In this document: one piece after another, positions 1 through 11,758 of the stretch | Layout of the letters: each line of letters opens with the position of its first letter | How positions within the stretch are numbered: the stretch's first letter is position 1 | Assembly: GCA_016748015.1 (NCBI GenBank) | Contig: JAAOMT010000502.1 | Location: 562,519 to 626,518 of the forward strand | Reading direction: 5' to 3' | Source of the DNA: Geosiphon pyriformis | Taxonomy: Eukaryota; Glomeromycota; Glomeromycetes; Archaeosporales; Geosiphonaceae | DNA length: 64,000 nucleotides | Made by a program: the position numbers and the translations under genes | The notes under the pieces: generated by a model | Database searches by the model: none | What the model was told of the DNA's origin: nothing | The model's input: only the letters and a program-made list of their open reading frames with translations

Positions 1-24
1 TTTACAAAGTTATTACTCTACAAG

Positions 25-112
25 AAAAAATAAATAAAATAAAATAAAATAAAATAAAATAAAAATAAAATAAAATAAAAATAAAATAAAATAAAAATAA
101 AATAAAACAAAA
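25..112. repeat. (AAAAT)n microsatellite
   Basis: This is a tandem array of AAAAT/AAAAAT units just left of element A. It is simple low-complexity DNA with no coding potential. The unit is not a known telomere repeat. Confidence 0.9.
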
Positions 113-245
113 AGAAATTAGTGTTTTCAATTGCTGTAATTAAAAATAATTAGTTTAAATTATTATAATTCTTAGATGTTGTTACTCATAGAATATAAAA
201 AATATATTATCACATGAAATAGCCAATCAGAAGTAGCTGTAGTAA

Positions 246-415
246 ATGTAGAATTTCAGAATTCCTTTCAAGAGGAATTGCAGAATTCCAGGAATTTCAG
301 AATTTTCTGTGTGAGAAATTGCAGGATTCCAAAATTCCAGAATTCCTCTCAAAAAGAATTGCAGGATTCCAGAAATCTCAGGATTCCTGAGGTAAAGAAT
401 TGAGGAATTAAGGAA
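246..415 (+). repeat. U3 repeat block of family I LTR
   Basis: About four imperfect units of roughly 40 bp are built from GGAATTGCAGGATTCC and AATTTCAGAATTCC words. Many contain the self-complementary core GGAATTCC or GAATTC. The block sits directly upstream of the TATA box and recurs in every family I LTR, at about 9597-9765, 28158-28325, 46725-46890 and, reversed, 56395-56545. The position suggests a promoter or enhancer role, which is inference. Confidence 0.75.
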
Positions 416-426
416 TCTCAATTATG

Positions 427-435
427 TATATATAG
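427..435 (+). promoter_or_regulatory. LTR TATA box (family I)
   Basis: TATATATAG lies immediately downstream of the U3 repeat block and is conserved in the LTRs of C (28332-28340 and the 3' copy). It is the likely core promoter for the element RNA. Confidence 0.6.
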
Positions 436-1052
436 CAGTAGTATTAGAAGTAGAAAAGGCAGAATTCTTAGTTAGAAGATCTCTTCATTTAGATTTTATC
501 TAAGCAACTTTCTAAAGCACAAATATCAATAAATAATTATTCACTATCTCAACCCACTCTCTACTATCAACATAAAGTGTTGATAGTAATTAATACTTAA
601 CCACACTGGAACAATAGTTCTTGATCATGGCTATTGATAGGATACTAACTTGCAATTGCTTTTGTTATTTTCTTTATTTTTTTTATTTTCTTTAGTTCTG
701 TTGTTATTTCTTTGGTTTTACTAAAATTGATTAAGGATTAAGTGCTGAGATACAAACGTCATAGGAACTGGTAAAAGACCCGTATAACAAGAGTAGAACA
801 CTCATAAATTTGAGAATAGCTTACAGAAGGATTACTGGCCACCATGCTAAGAAAAAAATTTGACGAAACTGCAGTTTTGGGAAGCTATGGATAAAACCAT
901 CAATTAAATCTCTATCCATTATACAAAGAACTCAACTTTAAAATCTTCAAATACAACCAACATACCAGTGTTACCAGTCTTGTTAAGATATTGAGCACCA
1001 AGTTGCAGATTTGTTATTTGATTTAAAACCCCAAATAATCATCTGTAATATT

Positions 1053-1070
1053 TGGTGCTCTCTGTGAGGT
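1053..1070 (+). other. Primer binding site of element A
   Basis: TGGTGCTCTCTGTGAGGT begins two bases after the 5' LTR. TGG pairs with a tRNA 3' CCA end. The same core (TGGTGCTCCCTGTGAGG) follows the LTR of element C and, after a six-base offset, the LTRs of family II. I cannot assign the tRNA species. Confidence 0.75.
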
Positions 1071-1109
1071 ATAATTCTACAGAAAACCAGCACCAACAAT
1101 TAATCAACA

Positions 1110-3300
1110 GTGGCAGAATCAGAAAGTATAGGAGCAAACCATTTAGGATTCACAAAATCCTTATTTTAACACTATTGTCAACACTTGCAACTAAATCACA
1201 ATCATATATTAGCAAAATCAGCCTTTAATTTCTATGTCAACAAGAAAATTGCCTATTTGTTAGGAACACTAGTAAACACTGAATTAGTGAGAGAAACTTT
1301 CTACCACGAATTAATACAAAACACCAGCTTACCAACAAATCATAATTTTGCATTTATCATCACTAAGATTAACAAAGAAATTGAACATCATACACAACAA
1401 AGATACCCAATCACCTACTTAAGTAAAGGCAAAGGAAAACTACAAACACCAGCAATAACACCTCAACAGATCTAACCATTCACTTGAAAGAAACACAGAG
1501 TTGAATTACCCACAAATCTATCATATCATTATACTCTGGGAAGCACCATCCATATCACATCACCAAATGCATCCACATCAAACATGACATCAACATTTGA
1601 ATGATTCCTATTCCAAAGTAAACAAAGGAAAACAGAATTACTAGACCCATATGGCAAATATTTTGAAGGATTTCAATTACAAACACCAATACCATTAGGA
1701 ATTCGATCACCACCATCTCCACCAGATTTCGGGATAGCTGATTCGTAAGAAGCATCAGAATTGGAAAAAGAAAAAGAATCTGAGGATCAAAAATTTTACT
1801 TACCAAAACCCGATTCCAGAAAACCCGGAAGTTGAAATCCCGAATGTTCAAACTCTGAAAAATTTAAATCAAGAAAATTCAAAAATCAAGACTTCGAATA
1901 TTCAAACACTACAGAATCAGAATATTCTAAACCCCAATTTAGTCAATCAACCGAACTTACCTCCAAATATTGTCATCAATTACCCACCAATTAACCCAAT
2001 AGCACAACCACTACTTCAACAACCAAATCAGCAAATTCAACAGCTGCAACAACAACTTCAACCACTTATTGAACAGCAACAACCAAACGTAGACCCAATG
2101 GCATACACACCAATTGCAAAACTTAACAATTTTACTGGCAAAGAAAATAATGTTCAAGTATAGCTAAACAATATTGAGAAAGCCATTACTGCAAATGGAT
2201 GGAATGATGCCAAAGCTCTTTAAGCAATCTTATACTTTCTCAAGAACACTGCCAATTCCTGATATCAGAGCCTAATCAATAAATCCCAGGACTTCAATGC
2301 ATTCAAACTAGAGTTCTTAAGATATTTTAGTAACAATAATAGTATCAATCAATTGACAAACACCTTCACCACTATTAAACAAGGGGACACAGAAACAGTT
2401 ACTACTTACTTGGGACACTTCCATCAAAATCTGTGCCAAATCCAAGCAATTAATGCCAACTATTTCACAGTACCACAAATTCTAAACCAATTTATTAGAA
2501 GTCTGTGCAGTAGCATCCTCCAATGCATACATCCAATACATCCAGCAGACCTTCAAGCTGCAGTTACCAATGCCAGAGATTTTGAAGCAGCTGAACTTAA
2601 AGCTAATCATGCCCAAGCTGTAAATCTAGTGATAAATGAATCATCTGAATTGGATTCCAAATTGAAACAATTCAGTGACTCCATTAACCAGAAGCTTGAG
2701 AGGTATTTAGCTAACAATTGCGCAATTTATCAGCCACCCTAATGATGCAATAATTTAGGAATCACAAATTGCCCAGAAAATTAGTCACGTTTCTCATTAT
2801 CAACCAATCAACCATGGCAGCAAGAAATGCATATCTGCCATTATTGTAATAAACAAGAACATTTGAGAATTGATTGTCAGTTAAGAATAGAAAACCAACG
2901 ATTGGAAAATCAATATTGAAACCCCAATCACTGGTTTTCAACTCCGAGATATCAATCAAATGCAGAAATATATCAACCAAATTACATACTTATAATGCAG
3001 CCACAAATTTATTAGCTGCCAATTTATTAGCCAACAGCATCTATCATTTATCACCCACAGCTCCAACCCATTTATTAGCTGCAGCCTCAGGTAATCTACC
3101 AACTGCAACAAATTCAAATACTGCTGCAGAACTTATCTCAAAACAGAACTCAAAGGCCAAGACTAACACAGCAAAGCTGGAGATTGTTGATGGTGGTTCA
3201 TCAACCAATTCCTAGTTTCATGGCACAACCATCAGGTTCTTGACAACAGAATTCGAGTACCGGTTCCACTCAAAATCTGAATTCCCAACACTATTTAAGT
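1110..3300 (+). pseudogene. gag: Element A gag (broken)
   Basis: Gag would form the particle and bind the element RNA. An N-terminal region (about 1110-1480) matches the start of gag in C and D. The core Ty3 gag domain begins at the ATG at 2101, and its best open stretch is 2353-2742. A CX2CX4HX4C zinc knuckle is intact at 2836-2877. The region upstream of the core has no ATG in frame and starts at GTGGCA, as in C and D. Stops such as TAG at 2161 sit where C has TGG, and a frame change separates the N-terminal region from the core. Confidence 0.85.
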
Positions 3301-3390
3301 CTCTTAGTTACTCCAGAAGACACCACCTCCCACAACTCAGAATCCAATCGACAACCAGTACTTACTAGCAACATACCTCCAGCCACTGTC

Positions 3391-3960
3391 ACCAATGACA
3401 AAACATTGGCCACCATATTCTCTTTTAAACTCGAGGAAACCACAATGGTACCATTATTCAGTAAAGCCGCCTTAAAGAAAAAACCCATCACAATAATGTA
3501 CACTGATGTGAAAGTTGATGACCACTCCATCAAATTGATTCTAGATAGTAGATCAGTTGACAGCATCATCACAAGACAATTCATGGATCAATTAGGTTGC
3601 TGAGTTGATCAAGCTGCCAGCACAAGAATCATTACTACTGATGAAGCAACCAAAACTCCTATTGGTGAAATTAACAACTTCCCTATAGAAGTCAATAGCA
3701 TAATTATCTCAATCAAAGTACTAGTCATGGAAGCCACTCAGTACCAAGTGCTAGTTGGTAATGACTGGCTCACCAAAACAAATGCCATCCTCGATTGGAC
3801 TACTTAAGAGTTGCAACTTAGCCAAAATGGCCAACACACATGAGTACCAGTAACATGTAGCCATTTCAAACCCAATCACATACCAGTCCCACTAATCAAC
3901 TTAGAGGAAGAAAAACCAAAACCCACCTGGAAAGCATACTAAGTGTTATGGATTGATGTT
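3391..3960 (+). pseudogene. Element A protease (broken)
   Basis: This is a retropepsin-like aspartic protease in the same frame as the gag core. The active-site region reads ILDSRS at about 3541-3555 instead of DSG[ST]; GGA to AGA is a single G-to-A change, and C has the same Arg. The downstream flap region around VGNDWL (3755-3775) is recognisable. A TGA at 3601 and later TAA/TGA codons interrupt it. A run of 14 A at 4017-4030 follows, close to where the reading frame changes from the PR frame to the dUTPase/RT frame. Confidence 0.8.
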
Positions 3961-4224
3961 GACTACAATGAACTACTGCCAATACTCGTCTGGGATGACA
4001 ATAACCAAGAAAAGAGAAAAAAAAAAAAAAGAACTTACCTGGAACACTAACCAAGCCTGGGAAATTAACAACAATTAAGAAGACCCATCAACCTAGAAGT
4101 AGCAGGAAAGCAATCAAAAAAAAGAGAAGGGAAACAAAGAAAACCAACTTGAAACCAACAAAACCAACAAAGCCAGCACTAGTGGCTGGAGAAGATCCTA
4201 TTCAACCAACACCAGACCAGAGCC

Positions 4225-5917
4225 ACCATGTATTCCTTTCAAGTGCAAAAACTGCAACAAAAAATTGTCCTCAATAAAAGCTTGGGTTGCACCAGACAAA
4301 AACTATTGGATGCGCACCTATTACTATTACAAACCATGTCACTGCAAACACTATGAATACTCCAAGAGACAAGGCAAGTGGGACAATGAACCATGTCTCG
4401 CTTGTGGAGAACAACTGCTTGATGAAGGGATGTGGAATGACATTCTTGATAGAGGAGGAACATGTAACACTTTGTGCCAGTACATAATCCTCATCAGTAA
4501 CTGGGTGAGTTGTGGAACACCCATTATAGTAGCCTGGCACTAAGTGATCTCTCACTTAAAAGGTTATCTACACAACGAGAATGAGATCTAGTGAATGGTC
4601 AATGCCAAAGTAGAAGGCACTTCACCCAGTAAAATTCTGGAAATCAAGAACAACTCTCCAGAACCAACAGATATTGTGTTGGTTCTCAACTTGGACGCCT
4701 TTTTCGACTTAGAAAACAGCCTAGAAGAATTCCATGAACACTATTAGAATCTAGCACCCATGAGAAAAGAGCAAGAGCAATGTTTAGAGAAAATCAATAC
4801 CCAATTATGTAATCACTGTTTAATTCCATGTGACTTCCAATTCTGTAATGATTGTGACCTCATTTACAATCTACTATCATGTATGATCTACACAATTCCA
4901 GAAAAAAAAGAACCAATTAGCAGCTGCACATTGGAATTGGAATCAGTTTTTGATCCTAATTCAAACTCCAACAATGATGATGACAAAAACACTGATTTCA
5001 GCTCCATTCAAAACGGTAATGAAAACAACAGCAAATGGAATTTCAATTCAAACCCAGAAATATATATCACACTCTCTGATCTCACCAAGGAGCAGACCTT
5101 GAAATGGTTCAGTGATAATGAGGAAGGAATCATGCCAGAATGTGTGCATGATATTAATGCTGGGTTTGATCTGAGGTATTTAGGGAAAGATGCCATTAAA
5201 TTAGAGTCACATTCACACATTTGCATCGATCTGAAAATAGCATTAAAAATACCAGCAACAACTATGGTTCAACTAGCTTCCAGAAGTAGTTTAGCAAAAA
5301 GAGGGATTACTATAAGAGGAGGAATAATTGACACTGGATATGTGGGAAATATCATGGCAATACTACAAAATAACTTAAAAAAGACCTATATCATAGAACC
5401 AAATAAAAAAATAGCACAGGCAATATTCCTGCCTCTGATTAGAGTAGCTCAGTTAGTATCAGTGGGAAAAAAAAAAGAATTAGGAATAACAGCTAGAGGA
5501 ATACAGGGATTTGGACCCACAGATAGAACAGACATACCAGTCAATATGGCAGAAGAAGAAATTATTGGCCAAGAAGAAATTATCTCAACTGGTCAAGTAA
5601 TTTCTATTCCACCATATGACCAGTACATGGTAGTTATAGAGAGAAAAGTGAAAGATAAGGATCAGATTTTTGAAACAGAAACAAGCCTTTGTGAATCAAG
5701 AGAGATTGGACTTATCAATCTCCACATACCAGCCAAAAGCCACAACCATATCAAAATTTTCATTTACAACACAACAGAAGATACCATCACAATACCAGAG
5801 GGAACTATTATTAGATACATGAGCACTGAATTAGAAAATCAACCACCAAGCATTATTTCAGATTTTCCACAGCTATGTGGATATGTGAATATCACATCAC
5901 AAACAATCTACAGATGA
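4225..5917 (+). pseudogene. Element A Cys-rich module and dUTPase domain
   Basis: A Cys-rich stretch (4244-4500; KCKNC, CHC, CLAC, CNTLC) and a second cluster (4800-4860; CNHC-x4-C-x6-C-x2-C) are followed from 4760 by a 385-codon open stretch. The dUTPase part (about 5145-5540) shows all five family motifs: AGFDLRY, ASRSSLAKRG, GGIIDTGYVG, KKIAQAIFLPL and RGIQGFGPTDR. The enzyme hydrolyses dUTP to dUMP and would limit uracil in the cDNA. The motif III Asp and Tyr are present. A beta-rich stretch (5715-5917) links it to RT. This is the longest unbroken dUTPase frame in family I here. Confidence 0.88.
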
Positions 5918-5947
5918 AATGAATATTATTTGCTCTAACCAGAACAA

Positions 5948-7357
5948 TTGGAACAAATGAACATGAGAAATTTGGATCCACTCCAACATATACAACTCAA
6001 AATATTACTCAACAACTTCAATGACATCTTCACTAGTAAAAATGAATTTGGCAGAACTGATATCATCCAACATCAGATCAAGACTAAAGATACTATGCCA
6101 ATCAAACAACGAGCCTACAGAGTACCACCAGCCAGCCATAAAATCATCTGTTAAGAGATCAACCAAATGCTTAACAATGGGCTAATTCAGCCATCTATAA
6201 GCCCATGGTCATTATCAATAGTATTCATCCAAAAGAAAAATGGAAAGATCAGATTTTGTGTGGACTACAGAAAACTCAATGGAGTCACTCATGGAGACAG
6301 CTATTCAACTCCACAAATTCATGAGCTATTCGATGCTTTTGGAGGTAATAAATGGTTCTCAACACTGGATCTAAACAGTGGATATTAGCAGGTAGCCATG
6401 GATCCAACAGACAAAGAAAAAATGACTTTTATGATGAGAGAAAGGAATTTCAAGTTTGAAGTTATGCCATTCGGTTTGATGAATGCTCCAGCCACATTTC
6501 AATGGCTAATAGAAATAGTATATACTGGTTTATTGTGAAAATCAGTAGTAGTCTATTTGGACAACACTAATGTGTTCTCAAAAACATTTGATAACTATCT
6601 ATATCATCTCCAACAAGTGTTTGAAAAACTGAAAAGAGCTGGATTAAAATTGAATACAACAAAGTGTTTCTTTGGCAAAACAGAACTCAAGTTTTTGGGA
6701 CATATAGTGAGCAAAAACAGCATCAAAACAGATCCAGACAAGATAGAAATAGTAAAAAAATTTCCAGTACCAACCAACATGACCAAGTTAAAATCATTCT
6801 TGGGATTTGCAGGCTATTATTGCCGCTTTATCAAGGACTTTTCTAAGATAGCTCAGCCACTTAATCATCTCCAAACCAAGAATGTAAAATATGAATGGAC
6901 TGAAACCCAGCAAGAAGCATTTGACATCTTAAAAAGAAAGCTTATTCAAGCTCTAGTATTGATCTATCCAGATCATAGTAAATCATTCATTATTACCACT
7001 GATGCATCAAGTCAAGCATTGGGAGCAATGCTATCTCAAAGAGAATCAGATGGAAGAGAACATCCAGTCACATATGCCAGCTGAAGTTTAACTCCAGCTG
7101 AGAAGAATTATGGAACACCAGCATTAGAACACTTAGCAATCTATTGAACAGTCATGAAATAGAAAGAATACTTGAATCAGAGATTTGAAATATACACTGA
7201 TTACAAGAAATTGACAACAATTCAAAAACAAAAATTTGGAGATGATCAACATGCAAGATGGAAAATAGCACTATCACTATTTAATTATACAATATATTAC
7301 AAAAAGGGAAAAGACAATGAAAATGCCAATGGTTTGTCGCAAAAGAGACAAATATAA
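5948..7357 (+). pseudogene. Element A reverse transcriptase-RNase H (broken)
   Basis: This is a Ty3/gypsy RT with FCVDYRKLNG at about 6255, STLDLNSGY at about 6360 and FGLMNAPATF near 6473. The catalytic YLDD reads YLDN at about 6553-6564 because GAC became AAC. RNase H follows with TTDAS at about 6998. The domain ends with a TAA (7355-7357) right after a degraded LSRxRQ motif, at the same place as in the other elements. Internal stops include TAA at 6152 and TAG at 6387, the latter at a Trp position in C (YWQVA). Confidence 0.9.
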
Positions 7358-7418
7358 AAACATTTCAACCCAAAAATATAACAAAACCAAACCAAACCCA
7401 ATAAAAATATAACAAAAG

Positions 7419-8795
7419 ATGAACACACAAAAATACCAACAGCTTTAACACTATATAAATACTCAACAGTTCAAGGAGAAATTATCTCAAAAGGAACGAA
7501 ATAGCATTAAGCAACAATCAAAATATTTTATCAATCATCAAAATATACTTTACTAGAAGAATAGACAAAATTCAGATCAACCAACCAGAGTAATTACAGA
7601 GCCAGAAAAAGAAACAATACTGTTCAACATATACTCAGATCCAACAGCAAGATATTTTTACAAAGAAGCAACCATAAAAAGAACCAGAAAAAGATACTAT
7701 TGGCCATTAATGTATCCAGACATCATCTAATATGTTCAAAATTGTGATGCTTGTCAAAGAAGAAGAGAAACAAAACCCAGTAAACCATTAAGACTAATCA
7801 AAATAGGACAACCATTTGATCACATTGGAATTGACTTAGTCGGACCATTAACAATCACCAGCAGAGGCAACAGATATATTGTAATAGCTATGGACTATCT
7901 CACAAAATGGCCAGAAGCAAAAGCCATTCAAAGAGCAGATGCAGAATCCATTGCCGAATTCATTCATCAAGATTTGATTTGTCAACACGGATGTCCAAAA
8001 AAATTATTATCAGATCAAGGAACTCACTTTGTGAATAAAACATTGGCAGAATTGAGCCAGAGATTCGGAATTAAAAGACTATTATCATCATCATATCATC
8101 CACAAACCAATGGATTAGTCAAAAAATTCAACAAAACATTGTGTAAAGCAATCGCCAAAATCAGCCAAGAAAACCAGAATGAATGGGATTTGTTTATACC
8201 ATCAGTATTATTTGCTTATTAGACAATGAAGCAAGATACTACACAAGCAACATCATTTGAATTAGTATATAGTAGGACAACAATATTACCAGTTGAGATA
8301 GAAGTAAACACATATTCAACAGAACCAATAAAAGAAAAGAATTTCCAAGAAACATTGTTAAGAAGAACATATGACTTAATAGAAACTCTAGAAAACAAAT
8401 GGCGAAGAGCAGCTGACAACATACAAAAGTCACAAGAGAAACAGAAAGAAAGACATGATAATCAACTACCAAGGAAACCAGTTGAATTCAAAATTGGAGA
8501 CAAAGTACTATTACATTGTACCAAAGTGGAAAAACAATGGAGTGGAAAATTTGACTCCAAATAGGATGGACCATTTCACATAAAAGAAATTTTAGGAAAT
8601 AGAACTTATAAATTAAGATTGAACAGCAAAATCTTGACAAAAGCAGCACATGGAGATCAACTGAAACCATACTACAATATAGTATTACCATCTACTAATA
8701 ACATTCCACAATTGGGAGTACAGAGACTATTAATCTAACCAAATAAGATTCTATGAGATTTAGAACCAATTATCATTATCAACACAAACACATAA
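7419..8795 (+). pseudogene. Element A integrase ORF (broken)
   Basis: Integrase joins the cDNA to the target. The ORF starts at its own ATG (7419), 61 bases after the RNase H stop and in a different frame. The zinc domain has a degraded HHCC, and CDACQR is visible at 7745-7760. The catalytic core shows IGIDLVGPL, MDYLTKWPEA, LSDQGTHFVN and SSYHPQTNGLV; the expected Glu after NGLV is Lys (GAA to AAA). The C-terminal GPF module is at 8565-8580. Stops at 8221, 8563 and 8738 break it. Confidence 0.88.
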
Positions 8796-8826
8796 AAGTA
8801 ATCGACCAAAAAGAATATATAAAGAC

Positions 8827-9513
8827 ATGATAGACATGACAAAAGATATCAGAAAAATGGAGATTACTGATAACATCCACTTACTAGCACAACAACCATT
8901 TCAACTGATTCAACAACAGAATATAGAAATTACTATCAATCAACAAACCATTCGATACTGAGATACCAGAAAGATACCCAAATACAAAAGTAAAAAGAAA
9001 ACAGAAAACACCATCAACAAAATGGTTCTAAAAATAAAATTAGCAATTGTGAAACCAACAAGTATCACCACATATCAAGAGTTGACCAAAAAAACATGGA
9101 AATAGTGGATACACAAATTTCCAAAAAACTTCTGTTACTTTCACTTGGGATGACACTTGAATATTCAGAACTTATATATGGATAAAACAAAACAATTATT
9201 CAATACAGCAATACTACAACAACTAGAACAATTTGTGGAAAAGAACAATTTGACCACACAAGCAAGAGCTATCTATCAGCTACATATGGGATTTCAAGAC
9301 AGACCAGAAATCTTACTTAATCCAGAATTGGACTCCATTACAATTAACCAAATGGGAAAAATAACCAACACCCAATTTGAAGAATTGCAGAACCAGATAA
9401 CTCAAATAATTCTTGAAAGAGAAGTTCAAGAAATACTTAATAACAAAGAATTAAAGTTAGGAGATTTAGGAGATTTGGGAGATTTGGGAGATTTCAATAG
9501 AGCTCAATATTAA
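8827..9513 (+). pseudogene. Element A ORF3, post-integrase ORF of unknown function
   Basis: The ORF runs from ATG 8827 to TAA 9513 in a frame different from integrase, with stops at about 8959, 9103 and 9148. It matches the post-integrase ORFs of C and F closely. The short pattern EITINQQTIRY resembles segments in D and B. The C-terminal half (9157-9513) is fully open and rich in Gln, Leu and Ile, possibly helical. I see no signal peptide or membrane segment, so an env role is not supported. The 9-bp unit GGAGATTTG is repeated about four times at 9459-9494, giving GDLGDLGDLGD, which C lacks. Confidence 0.7.
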
Positions 9514-9527
9514 AAAAGAGGGAATAA
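9511..9527 (+). other. Polypurine tract of element A
   Basis: TAAAAAAGAGGGAATAA abuts the 3' LTR start and overlaps the ORF3 stop. It is the expected plus-strand primer. C has a similar tract at 46638-46654. Confidence 0.7.
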
Positions 9528-10400
9528 TATTACTCATAGAATATAGGAAATATATTAGCACATGAAATAGCCAATTAGAGGTAGCTGTAGTAAATGTGGA
9601 ATTCCAGGATTCCTCTCAAGAAAAATTACAGGATTCCAAGAATTTCAGGATTCTCTATGCAAGGAATCGCAGGATTTCAGAATTTCAGAATTCCTCTTAA
9701 AAGGAATTGCAGGATTCCAGGAATCCCAGAATTCCTGAGGTAAAGAATCAAGGAATTGAGGAATCTCAATTATGTATATATAACAGTAGTGTTAGAAGTA
9801 GAAAAGACAGAATTCTTAGTTAGAAAATTTCTCCGTTTAGATTTTATTTAAGCAACTTTCCAAAGCACAAATATCAATAAATAATTATTCACTATCTTAA
9901 CTCACTCTTTACTATCAACATAAAATGTTGATAGTAATTAATACTTAATCACACTGGAACAATAGCTCTTGATCATGGCTATTGATAGGATACTAATTTG
10001 TAATTGCTTTTGTTATTTTTTTTATTTTCTTTTATTTTCTTTAGTTCTGTTGTTATTTCTTTGGTTTTACTAAAATTGATTAAGGATTAAGCACTGAGAT
10101 ACAAACATCATAGGGACTGGTAAAAGACCCATGCAACAAGGGTAGAACATTCATAGATTTGAGGATAGCTTACTAGGAGGATTACTGGCCACCACACTGA
10201 GAAAAAAATTTGACGAAACTGTGGTTTTGAGAAGCTACAGATAAAACTATCAATTAAATATCTGTTCATTATACAAAAAACTCAACTCTAAAACCTTCAG
10301 ATACAACCAACGTACCAATATCATCAGTCTTGTCAAGATATTAAGCACCAAGTTGCAGATTTGTTATTTGATTTAAGACCCCAAATAATTATCTGTAACA
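9528..10400 (+). repeat. Element A 3' LTR (family I)
   Basis: The 873-bp copy of the 5' LTR starts TATTACTCATAG (TG to TA) and ends TGTAACA, followed by the target duplication ATGT. It differs from the 5' LTR mainly by transitions. Confidence 0.93.
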
Positions 10401-10990
10401 ATGTTTTTATGCTTAGAGCATCTGATCAGAAACAAAAGTAAAAAAAAAAATTAATTTAAGTTGAACATAAAAATTTGTAAATCATGTATAAGTAATTTAG
10501 TTTTGAATATTTTTTTTATTTAAGATAATATAGAAATAAAATATAGTTAAAATTAATTTAAAAGAAATATAAGATATAAGTAAAAGAATATTGGTTTTTT
10601 GTCTATTGATCTGTTTTTTCTTTTTTTGCTAAAACTACTTGTTTTTATACATATTTTTTAATTTTACAAGATTATTTTTAATTGTTTGTTATTATTAATT
10701 ATTACTTACTATTACTGTTATTGTTTTATTCTTATATACTATAATTAGTTATCTTATGTTATAACTAGTTATTTTGTGTTATTTTATGTTATTATGTATT
10801 ATTCTAAGTTATTATGTATTATTATGTATTATTTTGTATTATTACGTTTTTTCTATATTATCATATTTTAATTACGTTTTTTAATAGCTTCTAAATTGGC
10901 TTTTCTATTTAGATAATAATAGTTATTATTAATTAGGAAAGATTTAATGTGTGTAGTTAAAACTATAAAGAATTATAATGTTTAAATATT
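10401..10990. other. AT-rich intergenic DNA without a recognisable gene
   Basis: This is the right flank of element A. It contains homopolymer tracts and a loose array of TTATGTATTA units at about 10740-10870. I find no coding region. It may be the decayed 5' part of the LINE that follows, but nothing in the sequence proves this. Confidence 0.6.
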
Positions 10991-11758
10991 TAGAGATTGT
11001 TTTAAAACACTTCTGTTTATTTTGCTTATAAGAACAATAGCTTATAATCTAAGTAATCTATTAAAAAGAGCTAGTAAAAAAACTTGTGTTATTAATTGGT
11101 TATTCAAAACTGGTAATAAGATTTATTATGCTGTAATTAATTTCAGATCAGAAAATAATCTGAAATCAGTCTTTTATATAAAACCAATCTTTAATAGTGT
11201 TAAGCTTTTTTGGACTAAGTTAGATCTGATTAAATGTAAAAAGTATAGATTTTTTGAATATTTTGCTTTAAAGTGTAATACAACTAATGTATTTACTTGT
11301 TTATTTTCAAAAATTTATAAAAAAGTTATATTAGATAAGTATTATTATTAGTTAACAAAGTTATATACTAAAAAAATATTCTTATCTTGTGTTTTGCTGT
11401 TTTTGGTAACAAATTATAGGCTCAAATAATTTTGTTAGCTTTTGTTTTTGATAATACTTTCTCTGATTTTGGCTCTGGTTTTTTTTTCTTGTTTTGTATA
11501 CTGTTAATGTTTTTCTTTTTTTACTTATTAGTATTGTTAGCTAATCAGATTTTTAGTGTTTTGTGCAAAATAAATAATATAAAATTGGTTTTTTGGCTTT
11601 TATTTTTTAACTTTTTGTTTTATCTTCTTTTTCAGTTTTGGATCTTAGTTTAAATTCAAATATAATTATAAACAATTTGCAAATTTTGTCTCTATTTCTT
11701 TTTTTAATAACAACTAATACTTCAAGTTTGAGTCAGAGCAGTTTTAGAATTTTGATAG
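10991..11758 (+). pseudogene. LINE relic, 5' part (gag-like ORF with ruined zinc knuckle)
   Basis: An open stretch at 11022-11351 ends in a region reading KCKKYRFFEYFALKCN, which looks like a CX2CX4HX4C knuckle with the second Cys and the His both changed to Tyr (TGT to TAT, CAT to TAT). Downstream, 11410-11500 translates as FGNKL, stop, AQIILLA and then a Ser/Gly/Phe-rich stretch, with the stop at a probable Trp. I associate this layout with fungal LINE proteins by recall only. It continues after the solo LTR into an endonuclease relic. Confidence 0.5.

Larger units (their letters stand above)
180..1050 (+). repeat. Element A 5' LTR (family I)
   Basis: The 871-bp LTR matches 9528-10400 and both LTRs of element C. 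It starts TGTTACTCAT and ends ATCTGTAATA, where the other copies end TGTAACA. U3 holds a GGAATTCC-type repeat block and a TATA box. AATAAATAA at about 528-536, after the TATA box, is a possible polyadenylation signal. Confidence 0.93.
180..10400 (+). mobile_element. Element A: Ty3/gypsy LTR retrotransposon, family I, complete but inactive
   Basis: The element has two LTRs of 871 and 873 bp, each starting with TGTTACTCATAG (or TATTACTCATAG) and ending TAACA or TAATA. A 4-bp target duplication ATGT lies at 176-179 and 10401-10404. A primer binding site follows the 5' LTR and a purine tract precedes the 3' LTR. The internal order is gag, protease, Cys-rich module, dUTPase, RT-RNase H, integrase, ORF3. 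Numerous in-frame stops and several frame changes make the copy non-functional. It is the only family I copy here with both LTRs and no large insertion inside. Confidence 0.95.

Noticed and set aside
25-112. Telomere or centromere repeat
   Set aside because: The AAAAT unit is simple sequence, short in extent, and not a known telomere unit.
10740-10870. TTATGTATTA repeats as a regulatory array
   Set aside because: The units are irregular and the whole region is low-complexity; no gene follows at a suitable distance.
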